Assembly: GCA_025352565.1 (NCBI GenBank)
Contig: JANXTF010000078.1
Location: 1-53,951, forward strand
From: Rhodospirillales bacterium
GTDB lineage: Bacteria > Pseudomonadota > Alphaproteobacteria > Acetobacterales > Acetobacteraceae
DNA length: 53,951 nt
Reading direction: 5' to 3'
The position numbers and the translations under genes are program-made. Below the pieces are notes generated by a model. The model saw nothing but the letters and a program-made list of their open reading frames with translations, was not told the origin of the DNA and did not search any database. Below, one piece after another: positions 45,101 through 52,839 of the stretch (the first letter of the stretch is position 1; each line of letters begins with the position of its first letter).

Positions 45101-45888
45101 TACGCCAGCACCTTGGCCCGCCGCGCCGCCGAGCGCGGCAGCGCCGCCCGCGTCTCGAATTCCGGCCCGGCGCGGGTGAACCGCCGCACCTCGTCCAGCA
45201 CCGAAACCTCATGCGCCGGCCGGCGCGTGTGCAAACCCAGCACATGGCGGAACCGCCGGTAATGCAGCAGCGGGTTAAGATCGACCACGTCGCCCATGTA
45301 GCGCCGCATGTAGTATCGCGTGTCGAACGCCGCCGACGGGTCGCGCCCCTCGCGATAGCCGTACAGCAGATAATGCTCGAACGGATCGACCCCCGCCGCC
45401 GCCACATCGGGGCTCGCGCGCAGGTAATGCGCCGGATCGAACTCCGCGATGGGGCTCGCCACGCCGTCCAGCCGCCGTTCGAGGAAATGCCGCAGGGCCG
45501 TCTCGTGCGGGGCGATGTCGTGGCGCGCGCGGTACCACAGCACATCGAAATACTCCGCCGGCGCCCGGCCTTGCGCCTCGCCGTGGCGCAGGTAATGCAC
45601 CAGCGGGTTTTTCGCCGACCGCGCCACGTCCGGGTTGTGCGACAGATAGAACCCGGTGTCGAAATAGGCGTTCGGGTGCCGCAGCGCCCGCCACCCCTGT
45701 TCCATGAAATGCCGCAACTGCGCTTCCGCGTCCGCCGGCGGCGCCTCCAACTGCGCCGCATACCACGCCGCGTCGAACAGCCCGGATCGGCGCACCAACG
45801 CCATCTCGTCCTCGCCGCCCGCCGCGCGGCCGGGCAGCGAGAGCGCGTCGCTTTCGTGCCAGTCCGGAACGGCGAGCAACTCGTTCAT
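42100..45888 (-). CDS. Giant repeat-WbsX-GT4-GT2 glycosyltransferase
   Basis: The 1262-residue protein has at least four modules. About 30-215: four or five surface-type repeats (G-F-Y-L-S-H-N-P-D-V-A with H-Y-L-R-H-G-E-A-Q-G-R). About 265-600: WbsX/GH99-like (A-Y-Y-L-P-Q-F-H, F-T-E-W-N-S-V, M-W-T-N-E-N-W-T, N-A-W-N-E-W-A-E-G). About 615-950: GT4 (D-L-R-K-G-F-D-L-F-L-Q-V, then L-P-S-R-E-D-A-F-P-S-V-V-L-E-A-M). About 960-1200: GT2 (V-V-S-Y-N-H-A-R-F, D-D-C-S-T-D-D, W-L-A-E-G-D-D-D). The ATG at 45888 was preferred to a TTG at 45939 because the extra residues lack family character. A 15-bp duplication near 44391-44420 doubles M-D-G-P-G. Confidence 0.9.
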   Translation of the reverse strand: MNELLAVPDWHESDALSLPGRAAGGEDEMALVRRSGLFDAAWYAAQLEAPPADAEAQLRHFMEQGWRALRHPNAYFDTGFYLSHNPDVARSAKNPLVHYLRHGEAQGRAPAEYFDVLWYRARHDIAPHETALRHFLERRLDGVASPIAEFDPAHYLRASPDVAAAGVDPFEHYLLYGYREGRDPSAAFDTRYYMRRYMGDVVDLNPLLHYRRFRHVLGLHTRRPAHEVSVLDEVRRFTRAGPEFETRAALPRSAARRAKVLAYYLPQFHAIAENDAWWGEGFTEWNSVARGMPRFAGHYQPRIPRDLGHYTLDGTETLRRQIAFAREAGLFGFVQYFYWFNAKRLLERPLEAFLADATLDFPFCLMWTNENWTRRWDGGDQEVLISQDYRAADDAALVDTLARHFADPRYIRLQGRPVLMVYRPALIPDTRATVARWRALFAARHGEAPLLVMAQSFDATDPRDYGCDAAIEFPPHKLVGGLPLDDADLAFMDGPGMDGPGRMQVFSYAAVAAASLAEQAPDFPLIKTAVPGWDNDARRQGTGLMLRGATPRGYEDWLSALVERAGAHPVFGERLVCVNAWNEWAEGAYLEPDMHYGSAFLNATARAVSGLGARLAPKLLLVGHDAFPAGAQHLLLQLGRRWRAGSGLEIEFLLLGDGALRGEYASLAPTHVVSAATLGPRLAALAARGFRAAIVNTAAAASAVPALHAAGLASVLLVHEMPGLLEERGLLPDLARALPLCARAVFAAEAVRDAVSKLVRLDAAICAILPQGVYRPAPFDADARRRMRLQLGVAADAKLVLGIGYGDLRKGFDLFLQVWRARGDASVFCWVGALDPAMRAYLGAEIAAATASGAFHVLGYRDDVADWLSAGDVLLLPSREDAFPSVVLEAMSAGLRTVTFAGSGGIVEALERHGCGVAVEMGDVAAMARALARETVGDRASIAAAAFDFGDYAASVARLALPEVTTISAAVVSYNHARFIERRLASVFAQEFPVREVLLLDDCSTDDSVAIAQATAQGWRRELVVLGSARNSGRATGQWRRAAEAARAEFIWLAEGDDDAEPAMLARLGAMLAASPDIDLAFCDSRAIDAAGDTVFADHQAYYAGALTRTALFPARDFARRFLAVRNLLVNASAVLWRRTALLAALDRCGDELAQWRLAADWRLYVEVMAESDGCVAYVAEPLNAHRRHSGGVTAGMTARRHAAEIARMHRVLGERFGLDAAERKRQAAYVAEVRRGPRATGMRGSGPRRAGIDGFDAVQQP

Positions 45889-45992
45889 CCGGCGAGCGTA
45901 GGGGATAGCGCTGCACGGATCAGGTGATAAGCGCGCCAACCCTCATTTTGCCGCGACTTTCACGGTGCGCGTCACGCTTCAGGAGATGCGAC

Positions 45993-46115
45993 ATGCCGAA
46001 AATGCTTGCGCGCCTCGCTTTCATGGTGATCGCCGGCGCCACGCTCGCCGGGTGCATCGTGGCGCCTTATCCGGACTACTACCGGCCCTATCACCAACGC
46101 TATTACTACCGCTGA
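45993..46115 (+). CDS. Tiny Tyr-rich lipoprotein
   Basis: The 40-residue protein has AGGAG 7 bases before its ATG, a hydrophobic signal (L-A-R-L-A-F-M-V-I-A-G-A-T) and a lipobox L-A-G-C (Cys21). The mature tail of about 20 residues is almost all Tyr, Pro, His and Arg (Y-P-D-Y-Y-R-P-Y-H-Q-R-Y-Y-Y-R). Similar minute lipoproteins occur in proteobacteria with unknown roles. It converges on sorB with 3 bases between stops. Confidence 0.78.
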   Translation: MPKMLARLAFMVIAGATLAGCIVAPYPDYYRPYHQRYYYR

Positions 46116-46118
46116 TCG

Positions 46119-46451
46119 CTACCTCGCGTAGCTCGCGACGAGGTAGTCGACGATCTTCCTGGCATCCGCATCGTCGATCGGCGCGTGGTACACCTTCACC
46201 ATCTTGGTCACCTCGGCGGTCCAGAACGCCTTCGGGTCCGCCAGCCCGCGCGGCTGCGTCGCCACGTAGTCCGAGGAGTGGCACGCCCCGCAACTCCCCT
46301 GCACCACGTCGAGGTCGGGGCCAGGCACGTAGGCGGCGGTCTCCTCCGGCAGCGCGTATTTAACCGGCGCCGCCCGCGCGTGCGTCATCGGTCCCGCCAG
46401 CGTCGCGCCCGCGAGCACCAGCGCGCGGGCGGCCCGGAACGCGCGCATCAT
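46119..46451 (-). CDS. sorB: c-type cytochrome subunit of sulfite dehydrogenase (SorB-like)
   Basis: The 110-residue protein has a signal peptide (R-A-A-R-A-L-V-L-A-G-A-T-L-A-G, cut near A-R-A) and one haem c site C-G-A-C-H at 54-58. A Met near 84 is a candidate axial ligand. Partnered with the molybdenum subunit upstream, it should pass electrons from sulfite to the respiratory chain in the periplasm. Its ATG overlaps the sorA stop (ATGA). Confidence 0.87.
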   Translation of the reverse strand: MMRAFRAARALVLAGATLAGPMTHARAAPVKYALPEETAAYVPGPDLDVVQGSCGACHSSDYVATQPRGLADPKAFWTAEVTKMVKVYHAPIDDADARKIVDYLVASYAR

Positions 46452-47641
46452 ACCGCCACCACGGTGACGGTCTCGACCACGTTTCGCATGTAGCCCGCCG
46501 GGTTCCAGCGGGGTTCCGTCGGCTGCGCCCCACCATCCTTCGCGGTCGCCCGCACCAGCATCTTGTGCGTGCCCGGCGCCAGCCGCATTGTCGTCTGGAA
46601 CGCGCGGAACGAGTATTTGCCCAAATCCTCGCCCAGCGTCGCCGCCGCCCAGGCCTGCCCGCCATCGCTCGAGATCTCGACCCGCGCGATGCCGCTGCCG
46701 CCGTCGAACGCGATGCCCTTCACCGCCATGTCGGCGTCGGCCTTCACCCGCGCGCCATCGGTGACGCTGGTCAGGAAGCTGCGCGTGTTCAGCCGCCCGA
46801 TCGGCCGCGTCTTGGCCGGCGCCGTGCCGGCCGGCACGCAGGCGCAGTCATTGTCCGGAATGCGATACGCCGCCGCCATCCAGAAATTGTCGAGCGCCTT
46901 GTCCAGCACCGTGATCTCGTTCAGGTGCTTCACCCAGTACGTGCCGTAATACCCCGGCACCACCAGCCGCAGCGGAAATCCGTTCAGCACCGGCAGATCG
47001 GCCCCGTTCATCGCCCAGGCGAGCATCACCTCGCCGTCGCGCGCGTGGTCGAGATCGAGCGCTTTGGCGAAATCCGGCGTTTCCGGGATCACCGGGCCGT
47101 CCATCCCGTCGAACCGCACCTGCACCGCACCCGCGTTCACCCCCGCGCGGTCCAGCACGCCCTTCAGCGGCGTGCCGCGCCACCGCGCGTTGCCCATCAG
47201 CCCGTTGCCGGCCTGTCCGCCCGCCACGCGGGGCTCGAAAAAACCCCGGCTGTTGCCCGAGCACTGGTTCACCGCGACGATTTCGGTGGCCGGCATCGCC
47301 CGCAGATCGGCCAGCGACAGGTTCAGCGGCGACTTCACCGCCCCCTTCACCGAAAGCCGGAAGGTCGCGGCATCGATCTCGTCGAACGGGATGTTCGCCA
47401 GATGATACCGCACGAAAAACGCATCGTTCGGCGTGATGACGCCCGCGTTGTAAATCGCGAACGGCGTTTCCAACTGCGGCGGCCGCGCCGTCAGGCGGAT
47501 CAAGGGACGCTTCTGCGGATACGTCGCCACCGGCCGCTCGCCGTTGCCGAACGGCAGCGTCACCGTCTCGGCACCGGCTCGCGCGCTCACACCCAACGCC
47601 GCGAGCGACATCAGCGCCGTCCGCCTGCCCAAAACCGCCAT
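46448..47641 (-). CDS. sorA: Molybdenum subunit of sulfite dehydrogenase (SorA-like)
   Basis: The 397-residue protein begins with a Tat-type signal L-G-R-R-T-A-L-M-S-L-A-A-L-G. The sulfite oxidase-fold part has N-Q-C-S-G-N-S-R-G-F with Cys127, the ligand to the molybdenum cofactor, and P-L-R-L-V-V-P-G-Y-Y-G near 225. The C-terminal dimer domain ends near W-N-P-A-G-Y-M-R-N. It oxidises sulfite to sulfate in the periplasm with SorB as acceptor. The ATG at 47641 was chosen so that the twin-arginine signal starts correctly. Confidence 0.92.
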   Translation of the reverse strand: MAVLGRRTALMSLAALGVSARAGAETVTLPFGNGERPVATYPQKRPLIRLTARPPQLETPFAIYNAGVITPNDAFFVRYHLANIPFDEIDAATFRLSVKGAVKSPLNLSLADLRAMPATEIVAVNQCSGNSRGFFEPRVAGGQAGNGLMGNARWRGTPLKGVLDRAGVNAGAVQVRFDGMDGPVIPETPDFAKALDLDHARDGEVMLAWAMNGADLPVLNGFPLRLVVPGYYGTYWVKHLNEITVLDKALDNFWMAAAYRIPDNDCACVPAGTAPAKTRPIGRLNTRSFLTSVTDGARVKADADMAVKGIAFDGGSGIARVEISSDGGQAWAAATLGEDLGKYSFRAFQTTMRLAPGTHKMLVRATAKDGGAQPTEPRWNPAGYMRNVVETVTVVAV

Positions 47642-47673
47642 GTTCGAACCCCCGGATTTCCTCGGGCCCAACC

Positions 47674-47720
47674 CTAGCGCGCGCCCGGAACGCCTGGAAA
47701 GCAGGAAGTTCCGGTGCTAG
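47674..47720. promoter_or_regulatory. Nested inverted repeat between sorA and the polysaccharide export operon
   Basis: Three nested arms are visible: CTAGC (47674-47678) with GCTAG (47716-47720), CCGGAAC (47685-47691) with GTTCCGG (47708-47714), and CCTG (47693-47696) with CAGG (47702-47705). It ends 9 bases before the start of the export gene. It could be an operator or a leader hairpin controlling that operon. Confidence 0.5.
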
Positions 47721-47729
47721 GCTCCGTCG

Positions 47730-49763
47730 ATGCCCAGGGCCATACCGATGCTGCGGCCGACCGCGCCTGCGCCCCGGGATGTCGCCCCGGCGCGCGGGTT
47801 CTCCGCGCACGACCTCGCCGCCCTCGCTTGGTACGGCCGGCGCACCGTGTTCGCCGCCGTCCTTGTGGGGCTCGCGGCCGGCGCCGCCGCCGCCATCGCG
47901 TGGCCGCGCCAGTTCACCGCCACCGCCCTGCTGATGCCGATGGCCCCCGACGACGCCACCATGCGGACGGAACTCTCCCTGCTGCGCGGCGCCGACATCG
48001 TGCGGGGCACCGTCGAGCGGCTTGGCGCCGCCCGCATCGTCGCCAGCTTCCGCCGCGCCGACGCGCTGGAACGCCTCAGCCCGACCTGCGACGCCGCCTC
48101 GTTCGGCCTTGCCGTGCCCTGCGCCATCTTCCTGGTGAAATCCCACCTCCGCGCCCGCCTCGACGGCGACCTCGACGGCGCCGAATCCGGGCACATCCTG
48201 CGCCTCGCGGCCACCGCGCCCGATCCCGTTTTCGCCGTCGTCATGGTGGAGGCCGCGATCTCGGCGGATCGCGACTCACGGCGCACGGCCTTCGCCATCG
48301 CGCGCGCCGATGCCCTGGCGCCCGCGCTGTCCGCCGCCCAGCGCGAGGCGGCCCTCACCATCGCGGAGGCCGCCCGCACGCAGGAACAGGCCGGCGTGCT
48401 GGACATCGCCCAAAGCCTCGCCGCCGCCACCGCCGAGGCGAGCGCGGTCGCCCGCCGCGACGGCGAGGTGCGCGAACGCCAGATCGCGGTCGCGGCCGAA
48501 CTCGCCGACACCCGGCAATCCCTCGCCGCATCCCCCGAACGCGTGCTCGATATGCGCGAGACCAGCAGCAGCGACGCCGGAGAGGACGCGCGCGCGCAAT
48601 TGCTCCGCCTGCGCCTCGACCGCGCCCACATGGCCGCGCACTACAAGCGCGACTATCCCGGCCTCGTGGAGCTTGACGGCAAGATCGCCGCCGTCGAGGC
48701 CACGCTTCGTGCCCAGCCCCGCAGCATCGCCACGGTCACTCGCGACATCCGCAACCCCGCCTTCACCCAGGCCGCAGCCCGTGCGGCCCGCCTGGGAGCC
48801 GAGGGCCTGGCGCTCGTCGGCCAGCGTCAGGAACTCGACCGCCAGGCCGGGGAACTCAGCGCGCGGGCCGACGCGCTGCGCGAGGCCGACACCAGCCTCG
48901 CGGCGCTCCGCCAGCGCCAGATCGTGCAGGAGGCCGTGATCCGCCAACTCGCGACCACCCACGCCGAACTGGCGGCACAGGACAGCCTCGCCGCCGCCCG
49001 CACCGAGGAACTGCGCCTGGTGCAGTCCCCCACGATCGAGGCGCCGCCCTGGACGCGGCCCGGCAGCCGCCTCGCGCTCGGCGCGTGCGCCGGCCTGCTC
49101 GCCGGACTCGTTGCAAGCCTGCTCCTCGCGCGCCGCCGCGCCGTCTATGTCGTGGCGTGCGAGGCCGAGCGCCATCTGGCGCTGCCGGAACTCGCCCGCC
49201 TCGCTTTGTGGCATCGCGGCGCGATCCATGCGGTCCCGTCCGACGCGTCGCGCGAGCTCGCGCTGCGCGTGCTCGACGAGATCGACGTGCTGGGCGCCCC
49301 TGCCACCATCCACCTGGTCGGCACGGCGGAGCATGACGGCGCCGATCTGGTGGGCGAGAGCCTCGCCGCCGAAATCGCGGCACGGCGCGGCGCCCGCGTG
49401 CTGCTGGTCCGCCAGGGCCGCGACGGCCAGGCCGACCTGCGGAGTTTCGCGGCCCACGCGCGCGGCCTGCCGCCCCCGGAGGACGCCTCCGCGCTGGCGC
49501 TGTTCGGCGACAGCCTCGGCGTCTCGACCGCCGATCTGCGCGCGCGGCACGACCTCGTCCTCGTGGTCTCCGCCCATGGTGTCGCGGCCTCTGTCACGCG
49601 CCGCCTGTCGGCCTTCGCCGATCTCGACCTGCTGGTGGTCCGCGCGCGGCATTCCCGTGCCCGCGGCGTCGCGCGCCTGTGCGATACCCTGGCCTCCGCC
49701 GGCGGCCGTCCGTCCGGCTTCGTGTTCACCGACGAGGTATCGCCATTCGCCCGCCACGCCTGA
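47730..49763 (+). CDS. Polysaccharide co-polymerase, Wzc/GumC-like, with degenerate kinase domain
   Basis: The 677-residue inner-membrane protein has TM1 near 38-57 (R-R-T-V-F-A-A-V-L-V-G-L-A-A-G-A-A-A), a long periplasmic helical and coiled-coil part (about 180-440), and TM2 near 449-469 (L-A-L-G-A-C-A-G-L-L-A-G-L-V-A-S-L-L-L). A cytosolic domain (about 475-677) lies where BY-kinases keep ATP motifs. The expected Walker A is replaced by V-G-T-A-E-H-D-G-A-D-L-V, with no G-K-S/T, and the C-terminus has no Tyr cluster. It probably controls chain length and export without tyrosine phosphorylation, like GumC. An alternative ATG lies at 47748. Confidence 0.88.
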   Translation: MPRAIPMLRPTAPAPRDVAPARGFSAHDLAALAWYGRRTVFAAVLVGLAAGAAAAIAWPRQFTATALLMPMAPDDATMRTELSLLRGADIVRGTVERLGAARIVASFRRADALERLSPTCDAASFGLAVPCAIFLVKSHLRARLDGDLDGAESGHILRLAATAPDPVFAVVMVEAAISADRDSRRTAFAIARADALAPALSAAQREAALTIAEAARTQEQAGVLDIAQSLAAATAEASAVARRDGEVRERQIAVAAELADTRQSLAASPERVLDMRETSSSDAGEDARAQLLRLRLDRAHMAAHYKRDYPGLVELDGKIAAVEATLRAQPRSIATVTRDIRNPAFTQAAARAARLGAEGLALVGQRQELDRQAGELSARADALREADTSLAALRQRQIVQEAVIRQLATTHAELAAQDSLAAARTEELRLVQSPTIEAPPWTRPGSRLALGACAGLLAGLVASLLLARRRAVYVVACEAERHLALPELARLALWHRGAIHAVPSDASRELALRVLDEIDVLGAPATIHLVGTAEHDGADLVGESLAAEIAARRGARVLLVRQGRDGQADLRSFAAHARGLPPPEDASALALFGDSLGVSTADLRARHDLVLVVSAHGVAASVTRRLSAFADLDLLVVRARHSRARGVARLCDTLASAGGRPSGFVFTDEVSPFARHA

Positions 49764-50482
49764 CGTTCCAGCTCGCGCTGCTCGCGTGCCTCGCCGGCTG
49801 CGCCGATTCCGTGTTCAGCACCACGCAATCTGTCCGCCCGGTGGAACGCCAGCCGCAGGGCTTCGCCGGCTGGACCGACGAGGTGCCCGCCTACCAGTTC
49901 GCGCCCGCCGACAAGGTCAAGGTGCAGTTCACGCTCGCCCCCGAGTTGGGCGAGGATGTGGTGGTGGGGCCGGACGGCATGATCGGTCTGCGCGCGGCGG
50001 GTCAGTTGCGCGCCGGCGGGCGCACCGCCGCCCAGCTTCAGGCCGACATCACCGCCGCCGCCGCCGCCAAGACGCTGAACGCGCCGATGGTCACCGTCGC
50101 CCTCACCGACAGCCAGGGCGCATTGGTGTTCGTCGGCGGCTCGGTCGGCAAATCCGGCGCCTACTATCTGGCCGGCCGGCACGGCTCGTTCGAGGCGATC
50201 CAGCTCGCCGGCGGCTTCAACCCTGAGGCGCGGATGGACGAGGTGGTGCTGATCCGGCGAGACCCGGCCAACCGCCCCATGCTGCGCACCGTCGATCTCC
50301 GCAGCCTCGTCGATGGCGGCGACGCGCATCCCGATGTGCCTTTGGTGCCCGGCGACATCGTGTTCGTGCCGCGCAACCGCATCTCGGAGGTCGATCTCTG
50401 GATCGACCAGTTCATCAACCGCTTCCTGCCGTTCAGCAAAGGCTTCAGCTACACGGTCAACCGCGGCGGCCTCTTGAACTGA
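49679..50482 (+). CDS. Polysaccharide export outer-membrane lipoprotein (Wza/GumB-like)
   Basis: The mature protein has the Poly_export and SLBB-like parts: Y-Q-F-A-P-A-D-K-V-K-V-Q-F near 72, P-M-V-T-V-A-L near 138, G-S-V-G-K-S-G-A-Y near 155 and L-V-P-G-D-I-V-F-V-P-R near 222. The lipobox is L-A-G-C (Cys41 from the GTG start). The start is uncertain. The only standard start before the signal is GTG at 49679, which overlaps the upstream gene by 85 bases and gives a long Arg-rich leader; GAGG at 49735-49738 precedes an ATT in frame. It should form the outer-membrane exit channel. Confidence 0.85.
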   Translation: MRYPGLRRRPSVRLRVHRRGIAIRPPRLTFQLALLACLAGCADSVFSTTQSVRPVERQPQGFAGWTDEVPAYQFAPADKVKVQFTLAPELGEDVVVGPDGMIGLRAAGQLRAGGRTAAQLQADITAAAAAKTLNAPMVTVALTDSQGALVFVGGSVGKSGAYYLAGRHGSFEAIQLAGGFNPEARMDEVVLIRRDPANRPMLRTVDLRSLVDGGDAHPDVPLVPGDIVFVPRNRISEVDLWIDQFINRFLPFSKGFSYTVNRGGLLN

Positions 50483-50496
50483 CGGGGAGGGGAAAG

Positions 50497-51342
50497 ATGC
50501 CTGAACCCGGTCTCACCCGCGCCCTCGGCATCGCGTTCGACCCGCTCGACCTTGCCGCCGCCTGCGCCGCCTGCGCCGCGCGCCCGGCCGATCTGCCATT
50601 CGCCTACGTGGTCACGCCCCACGCCGTCCATGTGGTCGAAACCTATCGTGGCGAACCGATGTTCCTCGAAGGCATCGACGCCGCCTGGCTGGTGCTGTGC
50701 GACAGCCGCGTGGTGCGCAATCTCGTCCGCCTGCTGTTCGGCACGCGCCTGGCGCTGGCCCCGGGCAGCGACCTCACCGCGCGGCTGCTGGAGCAGGTCA
50801 TTGGGCCGGACGACCCCATCGCCATCATCGGCGGCACGCCGCGCGTGGCGGAATTGCTGCGGCAACGCTTCGGCCTGCGCCGCGTGGCCCTGTACGCGCC
50901 GCCCTTCGGTTTCGCCCATGACCCGGCGGAGATCGCCGCCTGCGTCGCTTTCGTGCGCGACCATCCCGCCCGCTTCGTGTTCCTCGCATGCGGCGCGCCG
51001 CGCTCGGAGATGCTGGGCGCCCGCATCGTCGCGTCCGGGCAGGCCACCGGCATCGGGTTGTGCATCGGCGCGTCTCTGCTGTTCGTCACCGGGCAGGCGA
51101 CGCGGGCGCCCGTTGCCATGCAGCGCATGGGGCTGGAATGGCTGCACCGCCTCGCGATGGAGCCCGGCCGCATGGCGCGCAGGCTGCTGACCAGCCAGCT
51201 CCCGCTGCTCTGGGTGGCGCTGCGCTACCGCCTGCGCTTGCCGAAAATCCTGCCCGATCGCGTCGCGCGCGCGGTCCCCTGGCATGACGGTCAAGGCGAT
51301 GCCATACATGGGCGCACGCCCCCACGGGTCACCCGACTTTGA
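50497..51342 (+). CDS. WecB/TagA/CpsF family glycosyltransferase (GumM-like)
   Basis: The 281-residue protein has Y-V-V-T-P-H-A-V-H near 37-45, where other family members carry T-x-N; the conserved Asn is His here. I-I-G-G-T-P near 108, V-F-L-A-C-G-A-P-R-S-E near 162 and M-G-L-E-W-L-H-R-L near 208 are typical. Such GT26 enzymes add ManNAcA, Glc or GlcA to lipid-linked intermediates. GGGGAGGGG lies just before the ATG. The gene sits between the export lipoprotein and the priming transferase. Confidence 0.9.
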   Translation: MPEPGLTRALGIAFDPLDLAAACAACAARPADLPFAYVVTPHAVHVVETYRGEPMFLEGIDAAWLVLCDSRVVRNLVRLLFGTRLALAPGSDLTARLLEQVIGPDDPIAIIGGTPRVAELLRQRFGLRRVALYAPPFGFAHDPAEIAACVAFVRDHPARFVFLACGAPRSEMLGARIVASGQATGIGLCIGASLLFVTGQATRAPVAMQRMGLEWLHRLAMEPGRMARRLLTSQLPLLWVALRYRLRLPKILPDRVARAVPWHDGQGDAIHGRTPPRVTRL

Positions 51343-51347
51343 AGGCC

Positions 51348-52832
51348 ATGGCCGAGCCCAAGACCCACGCGAGCGACCTTGAATTCCAGCGTCCGGTCAC
51401 GGCGGGAGTGCCCCTGCTGCGCTGGACCTATGGCTTGGTCAATCGCATCGTCACCGCCGGAGACGTGGTCTTCATCTTCCTGTCGAGCGGTCTGTTGTTC
51501 GCTTCCTACGCCTCGGCCTCGGCGCCGCTGTCCATCGACCAGGCGTTCCTCCTGGCCGCGCTCGAAGCCGCCGTGTTCGTGCGCGTTCTGCAGAGCATCG
51601 GCGCATATCGCGTCGAGAATTACGCCCAGTTCTGGGCTCCGCTCCGCGCAATGGCGCTCGGCCTGATCGCCTCGTGGGTGGTCGGCAGCGCGTTCTTCGT
51701 CTCGTTCCGCCCGTCCGTCCCGGTCGATCTCGGGATCCTCGCCCGGTTCCACCTGCCCCAATTGGTGTTCCTCGTGCTGGCCCGCCAAGGGGCGCGGCTG
51801 CTGTGGAGCACCGTGCGGGACCGCGCGCTGGTCCGCCGCGACGTGGTGCTGATCGGGACCAACCCGATCGGCGAGGCGGTGCTCGAACGTCTGCTGTCGC
51901 CCGCCGAGCGGATGAATTTCCAGGTGGTAGGCGTGTTTGCCGATGCCTCCGACGACCGGCAGGACGGCACCATGCTCGGCATGCCCGTCATCGGCGACAT
52001 CGACAGGCTGGGCGCCTATGCCCAGAACCATGTCATCGACCTCGTCGTCGTGGCCCTCCCCATGCCGCGCGCGGCACAGACGGTGGCGATGATCGAGCAT
52101 CTCAAATGGATCGCCGCCGATGTGGTGATCCCGGTCGAGGAGATCGGGCTGCGGCCGACCTTCGCGCGCCTGGCCAACGTCGCGGGCGTCGCCACGCTGC
52201 AGGTGCTCCATCGGCCGCTCAAAGGCTCCCAGGCGGTAATCAAGATTATCGAGGACTATGTCGTGGCCTCGGTGGGCGTGATGCTGGTGGCCCCGCTGAT
52301 GCTGCTGGTGGCGTTGGCCATCAGGCTCGACAGCAAGGGGCCGGTGTTCTTCGTGCAGAGCCGCACCGGCTTCGGCAACAACGCCTTCCGCATCTACAAA
52401 TTCCGCACCATGACGGTCGATCCGACCGATGACGGCTCGGTCGGCACGACCGTCCGGGACGACCCGCGCATTACCCGCGTCGGCCGCATCCTGCGCCGGC
52501 TCAGCATCGACGAGCTGCCGCAGCTGTTCAACGTGCTGCGCGGCGAGATGTCGATGGTGGGCCCGCGTCCCTACGTGCCCAACATGCTGGTCGGCAACGA
52601 CACCTTCCGTCGCGTCGTGCACAATTATGCGTTCCGCTACCGCCTCAAGCCCGGCATCACTGGCCTCGCGCAGGTCAGCGGGCTGCGCAGCCACGCGCTG
52701 CGTTCGCTCGCGAACGCGCAGCGCAGCATCGACCTCGATCTGCACTACATCGCCAATTGGTCGCTGTGGCTCGACTTCAAGATCATGGTGCGGACCGTGC
52801 TTGTCGCCATGACCGGCCGGGAAGTGTTCTAG
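51348..52832 (+). CDS. Undecaprenyl-phosphate sugar phosphotransferase (GumD/WcaJ-like priming enzyme)
   Basis: The 494-residue polyprenyl phosphotransferase starts repeat-unit synthesis. Four N-terminal membrane helices (about 25-150), a Rossmann-like domain (D-V-V-L-I-G-T-N-P-I-G-E near 165) and a fifth helix (about 303-325) are visible. The catalytic HPT domain has K-F-R-T-M near 350 and E-L-P-Q-L-F-N-V-L-R-G-E-M-S-M-V-G-P-R-P near 387-406. The sugar is probably a hexose such as glucose, judging by the GumD/WcaJ-like form. ATG 51348 was preferred to TTG at 51339. Confidence 0.93.
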   Translation: MAEPKTHASDLEFQRPVTAGVPLLRWTYGLVNRIVTAGDVVFIFLSSGLLFASYASASAPLSIDQAFLLAALEAAVFVRVLQSIGAYRVENYAQFWAPLRAMALGLIASWVVGSAFFVSFRPSVPVDLGILARFHLPQLVFLVLARQGARLLWSTVRDRALVRRDVVLIGTNPIGEAVLERLLSPAERMNFQVVGVFADASDDRQDGTMLGMPVIGDIDRLGAYAQNHVIDLVVVALPMPRAAQTVAMIEHLKWIAADVVIPVEEIGLRPTFARLANVAGVATLQVLHRPLKGSQAVIKIIEDYVVASVGVMLVAPLMLLVALAIRLDSKGPVFFVQSRTGFGNNAFRIYKFRTMTVDPTDDGSVGTTVRDDPRITRVGRILRRLSIDELPQLFNVLRGEMSMVGPRPYVPNMLVGNDTFRRVVHNYAFRYRLKPGITGLAQVSGLRSHALRSLANAQRSIDLDLHYIANWSLWLDFKIMVRTVLVAMTGREVF

Positions 52833-52839
52833 GCCGGGC

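Noticed and set aside
45889-45939. A TTG start that would lengthen the giant glycosyltransferase by 17 residues.
   Set aside because: The added residues (with S-P-D-P-C-S-A-I-P-Y) lack family character and no ribosome site precedes the TTG; the ATG at 45888 starts closer to the repeats.
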